Of a stretch of 64,000 nt of DNA, positions 15,986-24,955 are shown piece after piece (within the stretch, counting starts at the first letter, position 1; each line of letters begins with the position of its first letter). The notes beneath the pieces are model-generated. The model made no database searches. It saw nothing but the letters and a program-made list of their open reading frames with translations, and was not told the origin of the DNA. Both the position numbers and the translations under genes were made by a program. The DNA comes from Evansella caseinilytica. Lineage in GTDB: Bacteria > Bacillota > Bacilli > Bacillales > Salisediminibacteriaceae. The stretch covers positions 434,001 through 498,000 of the forward strand of contig NZ_FNPI01000001.1 of the NCBI RefSeq assembly GCF_900107275.1, read 5' to 3'.

Positions 15986-17035
15986 ATGAAAAAAATTGTA
16001 CTGGTCTGTCTGCTAACAGTTTTGGCGGCTTATTTTGTAAGCGGTTGCAAAAATGGTTTGGAGAACACAAAATATAAAATTATTTACTCCAAAAATGAAA
16101 CAGATTCTGAGAAGGTGGAACAGCAAAAGGAAAAATCATACACCATTGCCATCATTCCGAAAGTAGGGGGTATTCCATATTTTAATGAAGCGGAAATTGG
16201 TGCGATGGAAGCTGCCAAGCAGCTGAATGTCGAGGTTTTTTTCGAAGGTCCGGACGTGGCGGATTCCGAGCAGCAAATTCGCATTATTGAGGAATTCATT
16301 GAAAAACGGGTTGATGTTATTGCCGTGTCTGCAAACGATCCGGAAGACCTTCTTCCCGTTTTAAACCGGGCACGTAATGAAAATATTAAAGTCATCACCT
16401 GGGATGCTGATACGCTGCCGGAAGCTAGAGAGTTCTTCATCAACATGGTTCATCCGGAAACGCTTGGAAGGCATATTATGGATACATTGGCATGGAATAC
16501 AGGGGAAGAAGGTGACTATATCATTATGACGGCTTCTTTAACCGCAGCCAATCTGAGTGAATGGATGCACTGGATGCTGGTACAGCAAGAAGAGTTTTAC
16601 CCGCAGTTAAATTTGATTGACGTTGCCGAAACCGGTGAAGATCCAGGCGAGGCTTATATACAATCGCTGAAAATGTTGGATAAGTATCCGGATTTAAAAG
16701 GGATTATCGGCAATGGCTCGATCATTGCGCCGTCAGCAGCCCAGGCAGTAAGAGAGAAAAATAAATCAGGGGAAGTGGCCGTAGTCGGTTTGTCACCGCC
16801 AACATCGATGAGAGAATTTTTAAAGGACGGCTCGGCCCAAGTGGCAACACTTTGGAGTCCAAAAAGATTAGGCTATTTAACGGTAGTGCTGGCTGAGCAG
16901 TTACTTCAAGGCAAATACCCGGAAGACTGGCAGGATGTACCCGGCGTCGGCATCATTCGGGTGATGGATGATGTGGTTATCATGGGGGAGCCGATAGACT
17001 TTACGGCGGAAAATGTGGATCAATATGATTTTTAA
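15986..17035 (+). CDS. Sugar-binding lipoprotein (periplasmic-binding fold), probable sensor partner
   Basis: The 349-residue product has a lipoprotein signal with VSGC at residues 18-21 (acylated Cys21) and a type I periplasmic-binding fold (TIAIIPKVGGIPYFNEAE, VDVIAVSANDPEDLLPVL, QYDF at the end) like RhaS/LsrB-type proteins. It overlaps the histidine kinase gene, and that kinase is followed by its regulator. By analogy with the XylFII-LytSR system of Clostridium it may present sugar to the kinase instead of feeding the transporter. Its paralogue at 26122 sits next to the permeases. The ATG at 15986 follows GAGAAGAGGG; the long frame upstream is non-coding leader. Confidence 0.88.
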   Translation: MKKIVLVCLLTVLAAYFVSGCKNGLENTKYKIIYSKNETDSEKVEQQKEKSYTIAIIPKVGGIPYFNEAEIGAMEAAKQLNVEVFFEGPDVADSEQQIRIIEEFIEKRVDVIAVSANDPEDLLPVLNRARNENIKVITWDADTLPEAREFFINMVHPETLGRHIMDTLAWNTGEEGDYIIMTASLTAANLSEWMHWMLVQQEEFYPQLNLIDVAETGEDPGEAYIQSLKMLDKYPDLKGIIGNGSIIAPSAAQAVREKNKSGEVAVVGLSPPTSMREFLKDGSAQVATLWSPKRLGYLTVVLAEQLLQGKYPEDWQDVPGVGIIRVMDDVVIMGEPIDFTAENVDQYDF

Positions 17036-18881
17036 CTTGTTTAAATTCCGGGATTACCGCCTGCTGTCAAAGCTGATTATGACGTATTTCCTGCTTACCG
17101 TTATTCCGATGGCATTGCTGGGATATCTTGCATATAAGCAATATACTTCCTCGATTGAAAAGCAGGCAGGGGAGTATGTTCCGTTGCTGCTGGAGCAGGC
17201 TCATGAAAATATCGATAATCAATTTTATGAAATCAAAAAATTACCTAATCTAGTGTATAACTCGAGTCAGGTGATCGAGATTTTAAGAAAGGACAGCTAC
17301 GAGAATAAATCCGGCTTATTGCAGGATGAATTTTATGTTAACAGCTTTCTGACACGAACGTATATAAGCAGCGGGAGTTCTCCTGTACTCGGTGTTTTTA
17401 TCTTATCGAATGACCGCACTTTCAAAGCGGTCAAAGCGGATTTCGCCGGCTTGGACGAACATGCGTATCCTTTCAGCCCGGATGTTGAACCGGAGAGTAA
17501 AGAAACGGTTATTTTGCCTCATCAGACTTCGCTGCGCTTTGAAGGAAATCAGCCGTTTATTATGCTGAAGAGACAACTGGCTGACTATGATAACAGAGGA
17601 AATTTAGGGACGATGTTCATTGTGATAGATTTGACATTTTTAAGTAATATTTTTAATAATTTGAACATTGAGAACAAAGCGGATATTTGGTTGATGAATG
17701 GAGAAGGAAGTATCATTTTTCACACAGACGCTTCCCTTATCGGTGCTGTCGATGAAAATATCACAGTATATCCGCTGTTGAACGGGAGCTACCGGACGCT
17801 TCAAGGGGATAACAGCAGGCTTGTGAGCAAAAACACTTCGGAGGAATCCGGCTGGATTTTATCGCACAGTATCCTCTTGAAAGATTTAACAGAACAAACA
17901 GATTTAATGAGAAATGTCACTGTTTTTTTGTTCATTATTTTTGTTATTCTCAGCACTTCCGTCTCTGTTGTGGTTGCCTGGAATGTATCGCGGCCGCTTT
18001 ACCGGTTGACACGGCTGATGAAAAAGGTGGAAAAAGGCAATTTTTATGTGGATCTTCCGGTAAATTCCAATGATGAAATCGGCTTACTGGCGAACAGCTT
18101 TAACTCAATGATTCTTGAAATCAGAAATCTAATACAACAAAATTATCAAATTCAGCTGCGCCAAAAGGAAGCGGAGCTTTACGCGCTGCAATTCCAGATC
18201 AATCCTCATTTTATGTACAATACGCTGGAAACGATCGGCATGGCTGTGGAAGAAGGAGAAAACGATACCGTTGTCAAAATGGTGACACTGCTCGGGAGGA
18301 TGCTGCGTTATTCCATCGGCAACAAAGAAAAATTCGTTCCCGTGTGGATGGAACTCACGCATATTAAAGACTATTTGACGATCCAGGAAATCAGATTCGA
18401 AGAGCGGCTCCTATTTTCAATAACGGAAGAAATCAACACTGCGGCATTTTTTACACCAAAGTTTATTATTCAGCCGATTGTGGAGAACGCGATTAAGTAT
18501 GGATTGGACACTAAGGAGCGGCTGGAAATCAGCATCGTGATCCGCCAACATTGCGATTTGTTGAACGGCCGGGACGAAATCGCATTTATCATCACCGATA
18601 ACGGTCCCGGGATCACTGAAGATGTACTAACAGAATTAAATAAACGGTTCCATTCCAATCCTGAAGTCAACAGGGATGGTCAGTTTGGACTGATGAATGT
18701 ACACGCAAGAATCACGATGACATACGGGGAACAGTATGGATTAAAGGTGGAAAGCACGGTTAACAGCGGGACGTCGGTAACGGTCACAATCCCGGTGATA
18801 CGCGTGGAGAATGTCCATTCAGTATTGGAAAGGATTGATGAAAATGACTGCCGGAAAAATGAGCGTTGTCATTGTCGATGA
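17025..18881 (+). CDS. Sensor histidine kinase, YesM/LytS type
   Basis: This is a membrane kinase of about 618 residues. A first transmembrane helix (LIMTYFLLTVIPMALLGYLAY), an extracellular sensor region of about 260 residues (Cache-like), a second helix (VFLFIIFVILSTSVSVVVA), a HAMP segment and the His_kinase domain with QINPHFMYNTLE follow in order. His395 is the predicted phosphorylation site. The ATPase domain shows VENAIKYGLD and DNGPGI. The gene overlaps its neighbours at both ends. The start is uncertain: ATG 17013 is only 2 bp from GGCGGA, ATG 17025 is better spaced from a weak GTGGA. The signal is probably a sugar bound by the preceding lipoprotein. Confidence 0.92.
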   Translation: MIFNLFKFRDYRLLSKLIMTYFLLTVIPMALLGYLAYKQYTSSIEKQAGEYVPLLLEQAHENIDNQFYEIKKLPNLVYNSSQVIEILRKDSYENKSGLLQDEFYVNSFLTRTYISSGSSPVLGVFILSNDRTFKAVKADFAGLDEHAYPFSPDVEPESKETVILPHQTSLRFEGNQPFIMLKRQLADYDNRGNLGTMFIVIDLTFLSNIFNNLNIENKADIWLMNGEGSIIFHTDASLIGAVDENITVYPLLNGSYRTLQGDNSRLVSKNTSEESGWILSHSILLKDLTEQTDLMRNVTVFLFIIFVILSTSVSVVVAWNVSRPLYRLTRLMKKVEKGNFYVDLPVNSNDEIGLLANSFNSMILEIRNLIQQNYQIQLRQKEAELYALQFQINPHFMYNTLETIGMAVEEGENDTVVKMVTLLGRMLRYSIGNKEKFVPVWMELTHIKDYLTIQEIRFEERLLFSITEEINTAAFFTPKFIIQPIVENAIKYGLDTKERLEISIVIRQHCDLLNGRDEIAFIITDNGPGITEDVLTELNKRFHSNPEVNRDGQFGLMNVHARITMTYGEQYGLKVESTVNSGTSVTVTIPVIRVENVHSVLERIDENDCRKNERCHCR

Positions 18882-20484
18882 TGAGAACAGGATCAGAAGG
18901 GGAATAGAGCGGCTGGTTCGCGCTCATGGTGATATTTGGAATATTTCTGGAAGCTTTGGCACGGCCACGGAATTGATATCCTCATGTCAGCAAGGAAAAA
19001 TACAATTTGACTTGTTAATTACCGATATTCGCATGCCAAAAATCGATGGGCTGACATTGATAAAAGAATTAAAGCAGGTCGCAATCTTCCATTCCATCAT
19101 CATCAGCGGATACGACGATTTTTCTTACCTTCAGACCGCCATCAGGGAAGGGGCAATCGATTATCTGCTGAAGCCGGTTGATAGAGACGAATTTGCGGCG
19201 CTATTAAAAAAAACACAGCACCTTATCGAAAAAAAACGGCTGGAAGAGAAAGAAATCATGCGATTGAAGCAGGCCACTGCCCGCTTGACATATGCCAAAC
19301 AAATACAGTGTCTCAGCTCGATTGTCCTGGAACAGGAAGCTGATATTTCGTCGCTGGAGTGGACGAAAGATTTTCCAAAGGGAAACTATCGACTTTTTTA
19401 CGTCAGTACGGACAATGTATACAGTGAAAATAAAATAATGGCGTGTGAGGAGCTGACGACCTGGAGCTTTGCCGCAGAAAACATTATGAAAGAGCTGCTT
19501 GCTAAATGGGAGCGGGAGGAGAAGCAGCAAATAAAATCATGGATTTGGAGAGGAAAGCAATTCTCCAATTGGATTCTGGTCTATGGATATACAAGTGATT
19601 TAACGGAAAAAGGGGATGAGACCGCGCTTTGTATCAAGGAAAAAATTCAGTATTTCACTCCGCTAACCGTATCTGTTTCCATCAGCGATTTATTTTGCGA
19701 TTTATCGTTATTGCCGGTGATCAGGAATGACTTATTGAAATGGATGCAGTATCGCTTCATCTACGGGGGAAACAAGCTGTTTTACCCGGCGGTTGTCAAT
19801 GAAATGCTAAAGCAAAGAAAAAAAACAGACAGTCCAAAAGCGGTGGATCAGGCGATTGCAACATTTATTCATGCACTGGAAAAATGGCAGGAAGAGGAGA
19901 TAAAAAGGCAGCTCAATCTTTTCTTTGAGAAATTGAAAGCGTTAAAGTCGCCGGAGGAAATCCAATATTTTCTCCAGTCCTTTTGTGTCCAGGTTGTTCA
20001 CTATCTGATTAAAAGATTTCCGTCGATAGATAATTCGCAATTTATCCAGGATTCGTTTTTACTGTCGAAAAAATCAACAACATTATATGATTTGAAGGAC
20101 ATACTGAATAACTGGGTCGATGCTGTTGTGAAAAAAATCAAGGCAGCAGCGGACAGTAACCAAAGCATGGATCAGCTGGAAACGGCAAAAAAGTGGATAG
20201 AAGAACATATCGGGAAGCGGATTACCATCGAAAAAATAGCCCGGGCGGTTTATATGAACCCGACGTATTTTTGTGAGCAGTTTAAGGCGGAAACAGGAGA
20301 AACGGTGCTCGATTATGTAACAAGGGTACGCTTGCAGAAAGCAAAGGAGCTGCTGTTGACTGGAAATTTCAAAGTATACGAGGTTGCGGAACAAGTCGGC
20401 TATTCTGATCCGAAATATTTCAGTAAATTATATAAAAAATATTACGGGAAACTGCCATCCGCATATAAAGAGCGGGTTTATTGA
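18844..20484 (+). CDS. Response regulator with AraC-type DNA-binding domain, YesN type
   Basis: The 546-residue protein begins with a receiver domain (VVIVDDENRIRRGIERL; phospho-acceptor Asp61 in LITDIRMP; Lys in DYLLKPVD). A middle region of about 290 residues without recognisable motif follows, and a C-terminal AraC double helix-turn-helix (IEKIARAVYMNPTYFCEQFK, VAEQVGYSDPKYFSKLYKKY) closes it. It is the natural partner of the overlapping kinase gene and is likely to activate sugar uptake genes downstream. ATG 18844 has AAGGA at a 9-bp distance; ATG 18838 is an alternative. Confidence 0.93.
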   Translation: MTAGKMSVVIVDDENRIRRGIERLVRAHGDIWNISGSFGTATELISSCQQGKIQFDLLITDIRMPKIDGLTLIKELKQVAIFHSIIISGYDDFSYLQTAIREGAIDYLLKPVDRDEFAALLKKTQHLIEKKRLEEKEIMRLKQATARLTYAKQIQCLSSIVLEQEADISSLEWTKDFPKGNYRLFYVSTDNVYSENKIMACEELTTWSFAAENIMKELLAKWEREEKQQIKSWIWRGKQFSNWILVYGYTSDLTEKGDETALCIKEKIQYFTPLTVSVSISDLFCDLSLLPVIRNDLLKWMQYRFIYGGNKLFYPAVVNEMLKQRKKTDSPKAVDQAIATFIHALEKWQEEEIKRQLNLFFEKLKALKSPEEIQYFLQSFCVQVVHYLIKRFPSIDNSQFIQDSFLLSKKSTTLYDLKDILNNWVDAVVKKIKAAADSNQSMDQLETAKKWIEEHIGKRITIEKIARAVYMNPTYFCEQFKAETGETVLDYVTRVRLQKAKELLLTGNFKVYEVAEQVGYSDPKYFSKLYKKYYGKLPSAYKERVY

Positions 20485-20582
20485 GGCGTATCTGTGAATG
20501 GAAGCCCAATCAGCAGCTGCGACTTTCATGAACAAGTGAAAAATCGTGCAAAACAACCTGATGTGATGCTGCACGTAGGCGG

Positions 20583-20805
20583 GATTCCGTTGGTAAAACG
20601 CCGGGGTCCCGCCAATTTTATGTGGAATACCCTCAAGAAAAGAGCGGATTACGTCAATAGAAGAGCGGAGTCCCGCTGATTCTGTGCGTGATCCCGTCGT
20701 TTTGAACTGTGATTCCGTCAAATTTGTGCGTAATCCCGTCGCTTTGAACAGTAAATCCGTCGAAAAAGGGATTAATCCCGTCAGGAAGCAGATTATTTCC
20801 GCTTA
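20583..20805 (+). repeat. Array of ATYCCGTC octamers with 21-22-bp period
   Basis: Eleven units can be placed, starting at about 20584, 20606, 20627, 20648, 20670, 20691, 20712, 20733, 20754, 20775 and 20796. The best are ATCCCGTC (20691, 20733, 20775) and ATTCCGTC (20712); outer units decay (for example ATTACGTC at 20648). Two neighbouring pairs also form a 42-bp higher-order repeat with TGTGCGTRATCCCGTCG. The array fills most of the 800-bp gap between the response regulator and ribokinase genes. It is the inverted counterpart of 14786-14898. Confidence 0.85.
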
Positions 20806-20888
20806 AAGATACCGAAAATCCTCCCCCTAAACCGAAGGATGTCTCCTTAAAAATATTCCCCCCTTTAATTAGTATAGAGGTAGTTCAA

Positions 20889-21008
20889 CAAGTCCAGAAA
20901 ACAGAAGCTGGCAAACCTTAACGTTAGCGTTGTCCTACCGTGCCTATGTGCGCACTAATTGCTCGTGAAGGAGGCGCCTCGAGGTTGTTAGTTCTGTTAT
21001 TCCCGCCT
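20889..21008 (-). repeat. Degenerate family P repeat
   Basis: Reading on the minus strand, GTTTGTTCAAAAAGGCGGGA opens the element and the opposite end at GTTCAACAAGTCCAG matches the inner end TTCAAAAAGTCCGGG of the intact copies. The interior is only loosely similar. The remaining 21009-21288 holds no gene I can support. Confidence 0.5.
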
Positions 21009-21288
21009 TTTTGAACAAACCACTTCCATTTTTGAAAACGGATACAATTTAGAGCGGAATAGAAAAGGGTGTCTGGACAATGAAAGCATCGACGGTTCCC
21101 TTGACATCAGGACGCTTGCTAACTGATGAGGCAGCCTCCTTACTGAGAGGAAACATATTTTTTACATTCATTCCCTTGAAAACAATCATTTCCTGCCTGG
21201 AGGGACAGCTCATGAAGCGCCAGCCGCGTACGGGAAAGTCGTGCGCATGCAAAAAAATCGATATCAACAGTGAAAGGAGCTGATCTTA

Positions 21289-22242
21289 TTGACTGAGCGA
21301 ATAACGGTAGTAGGAAGCATCAATATGGACATTGTTGCTACAACCGGCCGCTACCCTTCCAGAGGAGAAACTGTCTTCGGCGACAGCGTGCATTTTTTTC
21401 CCGGGGGCAAAGGGGCCAACCAAGCGGTAACCTGCCATAGGCTGGGAAAAGAAACGTATTTTATCGGGGCTGTGGGCGACGACATATTTGGCAGAAGTCT
21501 TATAAAGTCGCTGGAGGCTTCCGGATTGAACATTTCCTATGTCCGCCGTCTTGATGGAGCCGCCACCGGAGTGGCAATGACAACAATCGATGAAACAGCA
21601 GAAAATACCATGCTTGTAGTAAAGGGCGCAAACGATTTGCTGACAGCCGGGGATATAGAGAAGGCTGCCGAAGCTATTGACAACAGTGGCATTGTTTTAC
21701 TGCAGATGGAAGTTCCGCAAGAAGCTGTCATGTATACGTTAAAAAAAGCAAAAGCAATGAATAAGTGGACAATCGCCGATCCATCGCCGGCGGAGGGGAT
21801 AACCTTTGCTGCATTGCCATATTGTGATGTGATCATCCCGAACAGACAGGAAACGGCGTTTTTAACCGGCATCGATGTCACCGACGTAACAACAGCCGGT
21901 GCGGCAGCCAGACAAATTCAAGCGCTGGGGGTGAAACACGTCATTATTAAAATGGGAAATAACGGATGCCTTGTTCGCAGTGAAGGACGCGAACAGCATT
22001 TTCCGGCAGTGAATGTTCAGGCGGTGGACACAGTCGGGGCGGGAGATGCTTTTTCTGGAGCGGTGGCGTCGGCATTTGCGGACGGAGCAGGCTTATTGGA
22101 AGCGGCGGAATTCGCAACCATTGTAGGTGGATTATCTACTACGAAGCTTGGGGCACAATCCGGGCTGCCGAAATTACAGGAAGTACAGCAATTTTCGAGA
22201 GAAAACAAGCTATCCAACTTTTTACTGGATGAAGCAAACTGA
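21289..22242 (+). CDS. rbsK: PfkB-family sugar kinase, probable ribokinase
   Basis: The 317-residue enzyme carries both PfkB signatures: GGKGANQAVTCHRLG near residue 40 and the C-terminal DTVGAGDAFSGA with the catalytic Asp. The ribokinase-type N terminus VVGSINMDIV is also present. It should phosphorylate a pentose, most likely ribose, after uptake by the ABC transporter encoded immediately downstream. The start is a TTG set by GAAAGGAGC eight bases upstream. A degenerate repeat lies between this gene and the ATPase gene, yet the order kinase-ATPase-permease-permease-binding protein is that of a sugar uptake operon. The exact sugar is not proven. Confidence 0.85.
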   Translation: MTERITVVGSINMDIVATTGRYPSRGETVFGDSVHFFPGGKGANQAVTCHRLGKETYFIGAVGDDIFGRSLIKSLEASGLNISYVRRLDGAATGVAMTTIDETAENTMLVVKGANDLLTAGDIEKAAEAIDNSGIVLLQMEVPQEAVMYTLKKAKAMNKWTIADPSPAEGITFAALPYCDVIIPNRQETAFLTGIDVTDVTTAGAAARQIQALGVKHVIIKMGNNGCLVRSEGREQHFPAVNVQAVDTVGAGDAFSGAVASAFADGAGLLEAAEFATIVGGLSTTKLGAQSGLPKLQEVQQFSRENKLSNFLLDEAN

Positions 22243-22251
22243 TTTTCAGAC

Positions 22252-22397
22252 AAGTGTTTAAAAAAGAGAAGAGCAGTAGCAACAAGTTCTACGCACAGCA
22301 GTCACGATCAGCGACCCAGTGCGCTGCATTCGCCAGCGGAGTGGCAACGAATCGCCCGGCATATGTGAACATTTACCGGAGTCTTTGAACATCATCC
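22252..22397 (+). repeat. Degenerate family P repeat
   Basis: It is colinear with the intact copies at 28514: GTGTTTAAAAAAGAG start, CAGCAGTCACGATCAGCG middle, AGCGGAGTGGCAACG and TCTTTGAACATC end. It occupies the whole 174-bp gap before the ATPase gene. Confidence 0.65.
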
Positions 22398-22416
22398 TTT
22401 TCAAGGAGGGGAGATT

Positions 22417-23943
22417 GTGAACCATTTTTTGGAAATGAGACATATCAGTAAGACCTTTCCAGGAGTGAAGGCGCTTCATGACGTTCAGTTGCTGATCAAG
22501 CCTGGAGAGGTGCACGCGTTAATAGGGGAGAACGGCGCAGGTAAGTCGACGCTGATGAAGATTCTTGCTGGTGTTCTCCAGCCGGATGACGGTGCGGAAA
22601 TAAAGCTGGACGGGGAGGCCGCAGCGATTGAAAAGCCGCTGGATGCTGCGGAAAAAGGGATCTCCATCATTTATCAAGATTTGAGTTTATTTCCTAATTT
22701 ATCCGTTGCTGAAAATATCTGCATTGGAAAAACGTTTGGGCGTTCGCTGTTTAGCCGGGTAAATTGGAAGACTGTCAGAGAAACGGCAAAGAAGGCGATG
22801 GCGGAAGTCGGGGTAAAATTGGATTTAAACACTCCGGCAGAAAGACTGAGCATCGCGAAGCAGCAGATGGTGGCCATCGCGCGCGCGATCGCCTTTCAAT
22901 CGAAGTTGATTGTCATGGATGAGCCGACATCGGCGTTATCGAACACGGAGATAGAGATGTTGTACCGGATCATAGAAAACCTGAAAGCACAGGGCATCGC
23001 GATCATCTTTATCAGTCACAAATTAAATGAATTGTTTAAAGTGGCGGACAGTTTTACCGTCTTGCGGGATGGAAATTATATCGGCACTTATGAAAGCAGC
23101 GAGATCAATGAAGATAAGCTGATTGCACTCATGGTGGGCCGGGAATTGGTGAAGGAAAAATATGAAAAACATCCGACCGGGGATTCCTTATTGGAAGTGA
23201 AGTGTTTATCCAAGCGGGGAAATTTCAAGAATGTGTCTTTTACATTAAAAAGTGGGGAAATTGTCGGTATCACCGGTTTGGTCGGTTCGGGAAGAACGGA
23301 ACTGGTGCAGGCAGTTTTCGGCTTGAATCCCCCTGACGAAGGGGAAATCGTGTTGTACGGGAAACCGTATAAGCCGGTCAGTGCGGAAAAATCAGTGAAG
23401 CTGGGGATAGCGTACGTTCCGGAAAACAGGCAAAGGGAAGGCGTCGTCTTAAAACAATCACTTACAAATAATATGACGATCACGTGCCTGGAAAAATTAA
23501 AATATCGCATCGGTCTGATTGATTTTTCACAGGAGAAGCGATTGGCGGAGTATTACATGGAATCATTGGATATCCGGCCGCGAATACCTGAGATGTCGGC
23601 CGAGCAATTATCCGGAGGCAATCAGCAGAAGGTTGTGTTAGCGAAATGGATGGCGATTCACCCGCGAATATTAATCATTGATGAACCGACAAACGGCATC
23701 GATGTCGGGGCCAAATCAGAGATTCACAGGCTGTTGAGAAATTTGGCCAAGGAAGGGATGGGAATTATCATGGTTTCTTCCGAGCTTCCGGAAATTTTAA
23801 ACGTAAGTGATAGAATCTTAGTGATGAGACACGGCCGGATTCATGGAGAGTTTAGTGCTGCGTCGGCAACACAGGAAATGATCATGAGCGTTGCCTTTAA
23901 AGGCAAGGAAGATGAAAAAGCGGAAAGCTTGCAGAACGCTTAA
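22417..23943 (+). CDS. Sugar ABC transporter ATP-binding protein (RbsA/MglA type)
   Basis: The 508-residue protein has two fused nucleotide-binding domains, as in the CUT2 class. The first has Walker A GENGAGKST, signature LSIAKQQMV and Walker B LIVMDEPTSAL. The second has a degenerate P-loop (GLVGSGRTE), signature LSGGNQQKV and Walker B ILIIDEPTNGI. It energises import of a monosaccharide through the two permeases that follow. The start is a GTG preceded by GGAGGGGAG. It is 14 bp from the first permease gene. Confidence 0.94.
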   Translation: MNHFLEMRHISKTFPGVKALHDVQLLIKPGEVHALIGENGAGKSTLMKILAGVLQPDDGAEIKLDGEAAAIEKPLDAAEKGISIIYQDLSLFPNLSVAENICIGKTFGRSLFSRVNWKTVRETAKKAMAEVGVKLDLNTPAERLSIAKQQMVAIARAIAFQSKLIVMDEPTSALSNTEIEMLYRIIENLKAQGIAIIFISHKLNELFKVADSFTVLRDGNYIGTYESSEINEDKLIALMVGRELVKEKYEKHPTGDSLLEVKCLSKRGNFKNVSFTLKSGEIVGITGLVGSGRTELVQAVFGLNPPDEGEIVLYGKPYKPVSAEKSVKLGIAYVPENRQREGVVLKQSLTNNMTITCLEKLKYRIGLIDFSQEKRLAEYYMESLDIRPRIPEMSAEQLSGGNQQKVVLAKWMAIHPRILIIDEPTNGIDVGAKSEIHRLLRNLAKEGMGIIMVSSELPEILNVSDRILVMRHGRIHGEFSAASATQEMIMSVAFKGKEDEKAESLQNA

Positions 23944-23956
23944 GGGGAGTTTCTTT

Positions 23957-24937
23957 ATGAAGAATATTTTAAAAACAAAAGAGCTGGGTATCGGGGCAAT
24001 CTTACTGCTGGTTTGTATTATTATCACGCTGATTAACCCTGTTTTTCTTACCGCGGATAATCTTGCCGATGTGCTGAAAGCCAATGCAGTTTTAGGAATA
24101 CTCGCTGTTGGCATGACGTTGATTATCATCACCGGGGGCATCGATGTTTCCGTAGCGGCAGTTACTTCCGCTGTCGCGGTTGCGATTGGACACCTGATGC
24201 TCTATTTGCCTGACCACCCTGTTTCTCTTGTCGTTGTCTTTGCCGCGGCGGTGTTTGCAGGAACTTTATTGGGAATGATCAACGGCTTTTTCATCGTCAA
24301 ATTTTCCATTCCTCCGATTGTGGTGACGCTCGGAACACTGAGTATCATCAGCGGAGCCCTGTTGTTCATCACGAATGGCAATTACATGAGCGGTGCTAAT
24401 TTTCCGGAAGTGTTTACTGCATTTTCGAAATATGAAATATTCGGTATCTCCATTCTGATATATATATTGTTATTTTTTTCCTTAATCACCTGGGGCATTT
24501 TAAAGTATACCGTGATCGGCCGCTCCATTTATGCTTTTGGCGGCAACAGCGTTTCGGCCGTTCGCGTCGGGATCAGCATGAAGAAGGTTCAATATTTTAT
24601 CTACGGCTATATGGGCTTTTTGGCGGGAATCGCCGCCGTTACGCAAACGGCATATATAAGAGCTGTGGATCCTAACGGCCTGCTTGGCTTTGAACTTACT
24701 GTTATCGCTGCGGTGGTCATCGGCGGAGCAAGTATTTTAGGAGGAAACGGGTCGATTGCCGGAACGCTGCTTGGAACACTGCTGTTGGGAGTCATGCAGA
24801 ACGGTTTGATTTTGGCGAGAGTCGATTCCTATTGGCAGAATCTCGTTACGGGCACGGTGATTATTCTCGCAGTGTCATATGACCATCTGCAAAAAAAGCG
24901 TATCGATGCTCAAACAGCGCAAATAGAAGTGAAGTAG
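23957..24937 (+). CDS. Sugar ABC transporter permease (RbsC type), first subunit
   Basis: The 326-residue, strongly hydrophobic protein has eight to ten membrane helices and the CUT2 permease features GMTLIIITGGIDVSV near residue 60 and GGASILGGNGSIAGT near 270. It forms the membrane pore with the next gene product. The ATG follows GGGGAG at a normal distance; the frame extends upstream inside the ATPase gene without meaning. The gene is tightly packed in the operon. Confidence 0.93.
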   Translation: MKNILKTKELGIGAILLLVCIIITLINPVFLTADNLADVLKANAVLGILAVGMTLIIITGGIDVSVAAVTSAVAVAIGHLMLYLPDHPVSLVVVFAAAVFAGTLLGMINGFFIVKFSIPPIVVTLGTLSIISGALLFITNGNYMSGANFPEVFTAFSKYEIFGISILIYILLFFSLITWGILKYTVIGRSIYAFGGNSVSAVRVGISMKKVQYFIYGYMGFLAGIAAVTQTAYIRAVDPNGLLGFELTVIAAVVIGGASILGGNGSIAGTLLGTLLLGVMQNGLILARVDSYWQNLVTGTVIILAVSYDHLQKKRIDAQTAQIEVK

Positions 24938-24955
24938 CGGGGAAGGAGGATGACG

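Noticed and set aside
20583-20805. CRISPR array with short repeats
   Set aside because: The conserved part is only eight bases with 13-14 bp spacers, far below CRISPR dimensions, and no cas genes are near.
21080-21283. Small open frame before the ribokinase gene
   Set aside because: No family resemblance and no convincing ribosome site; it lies between a degenerate repeat and the ribokinase start.
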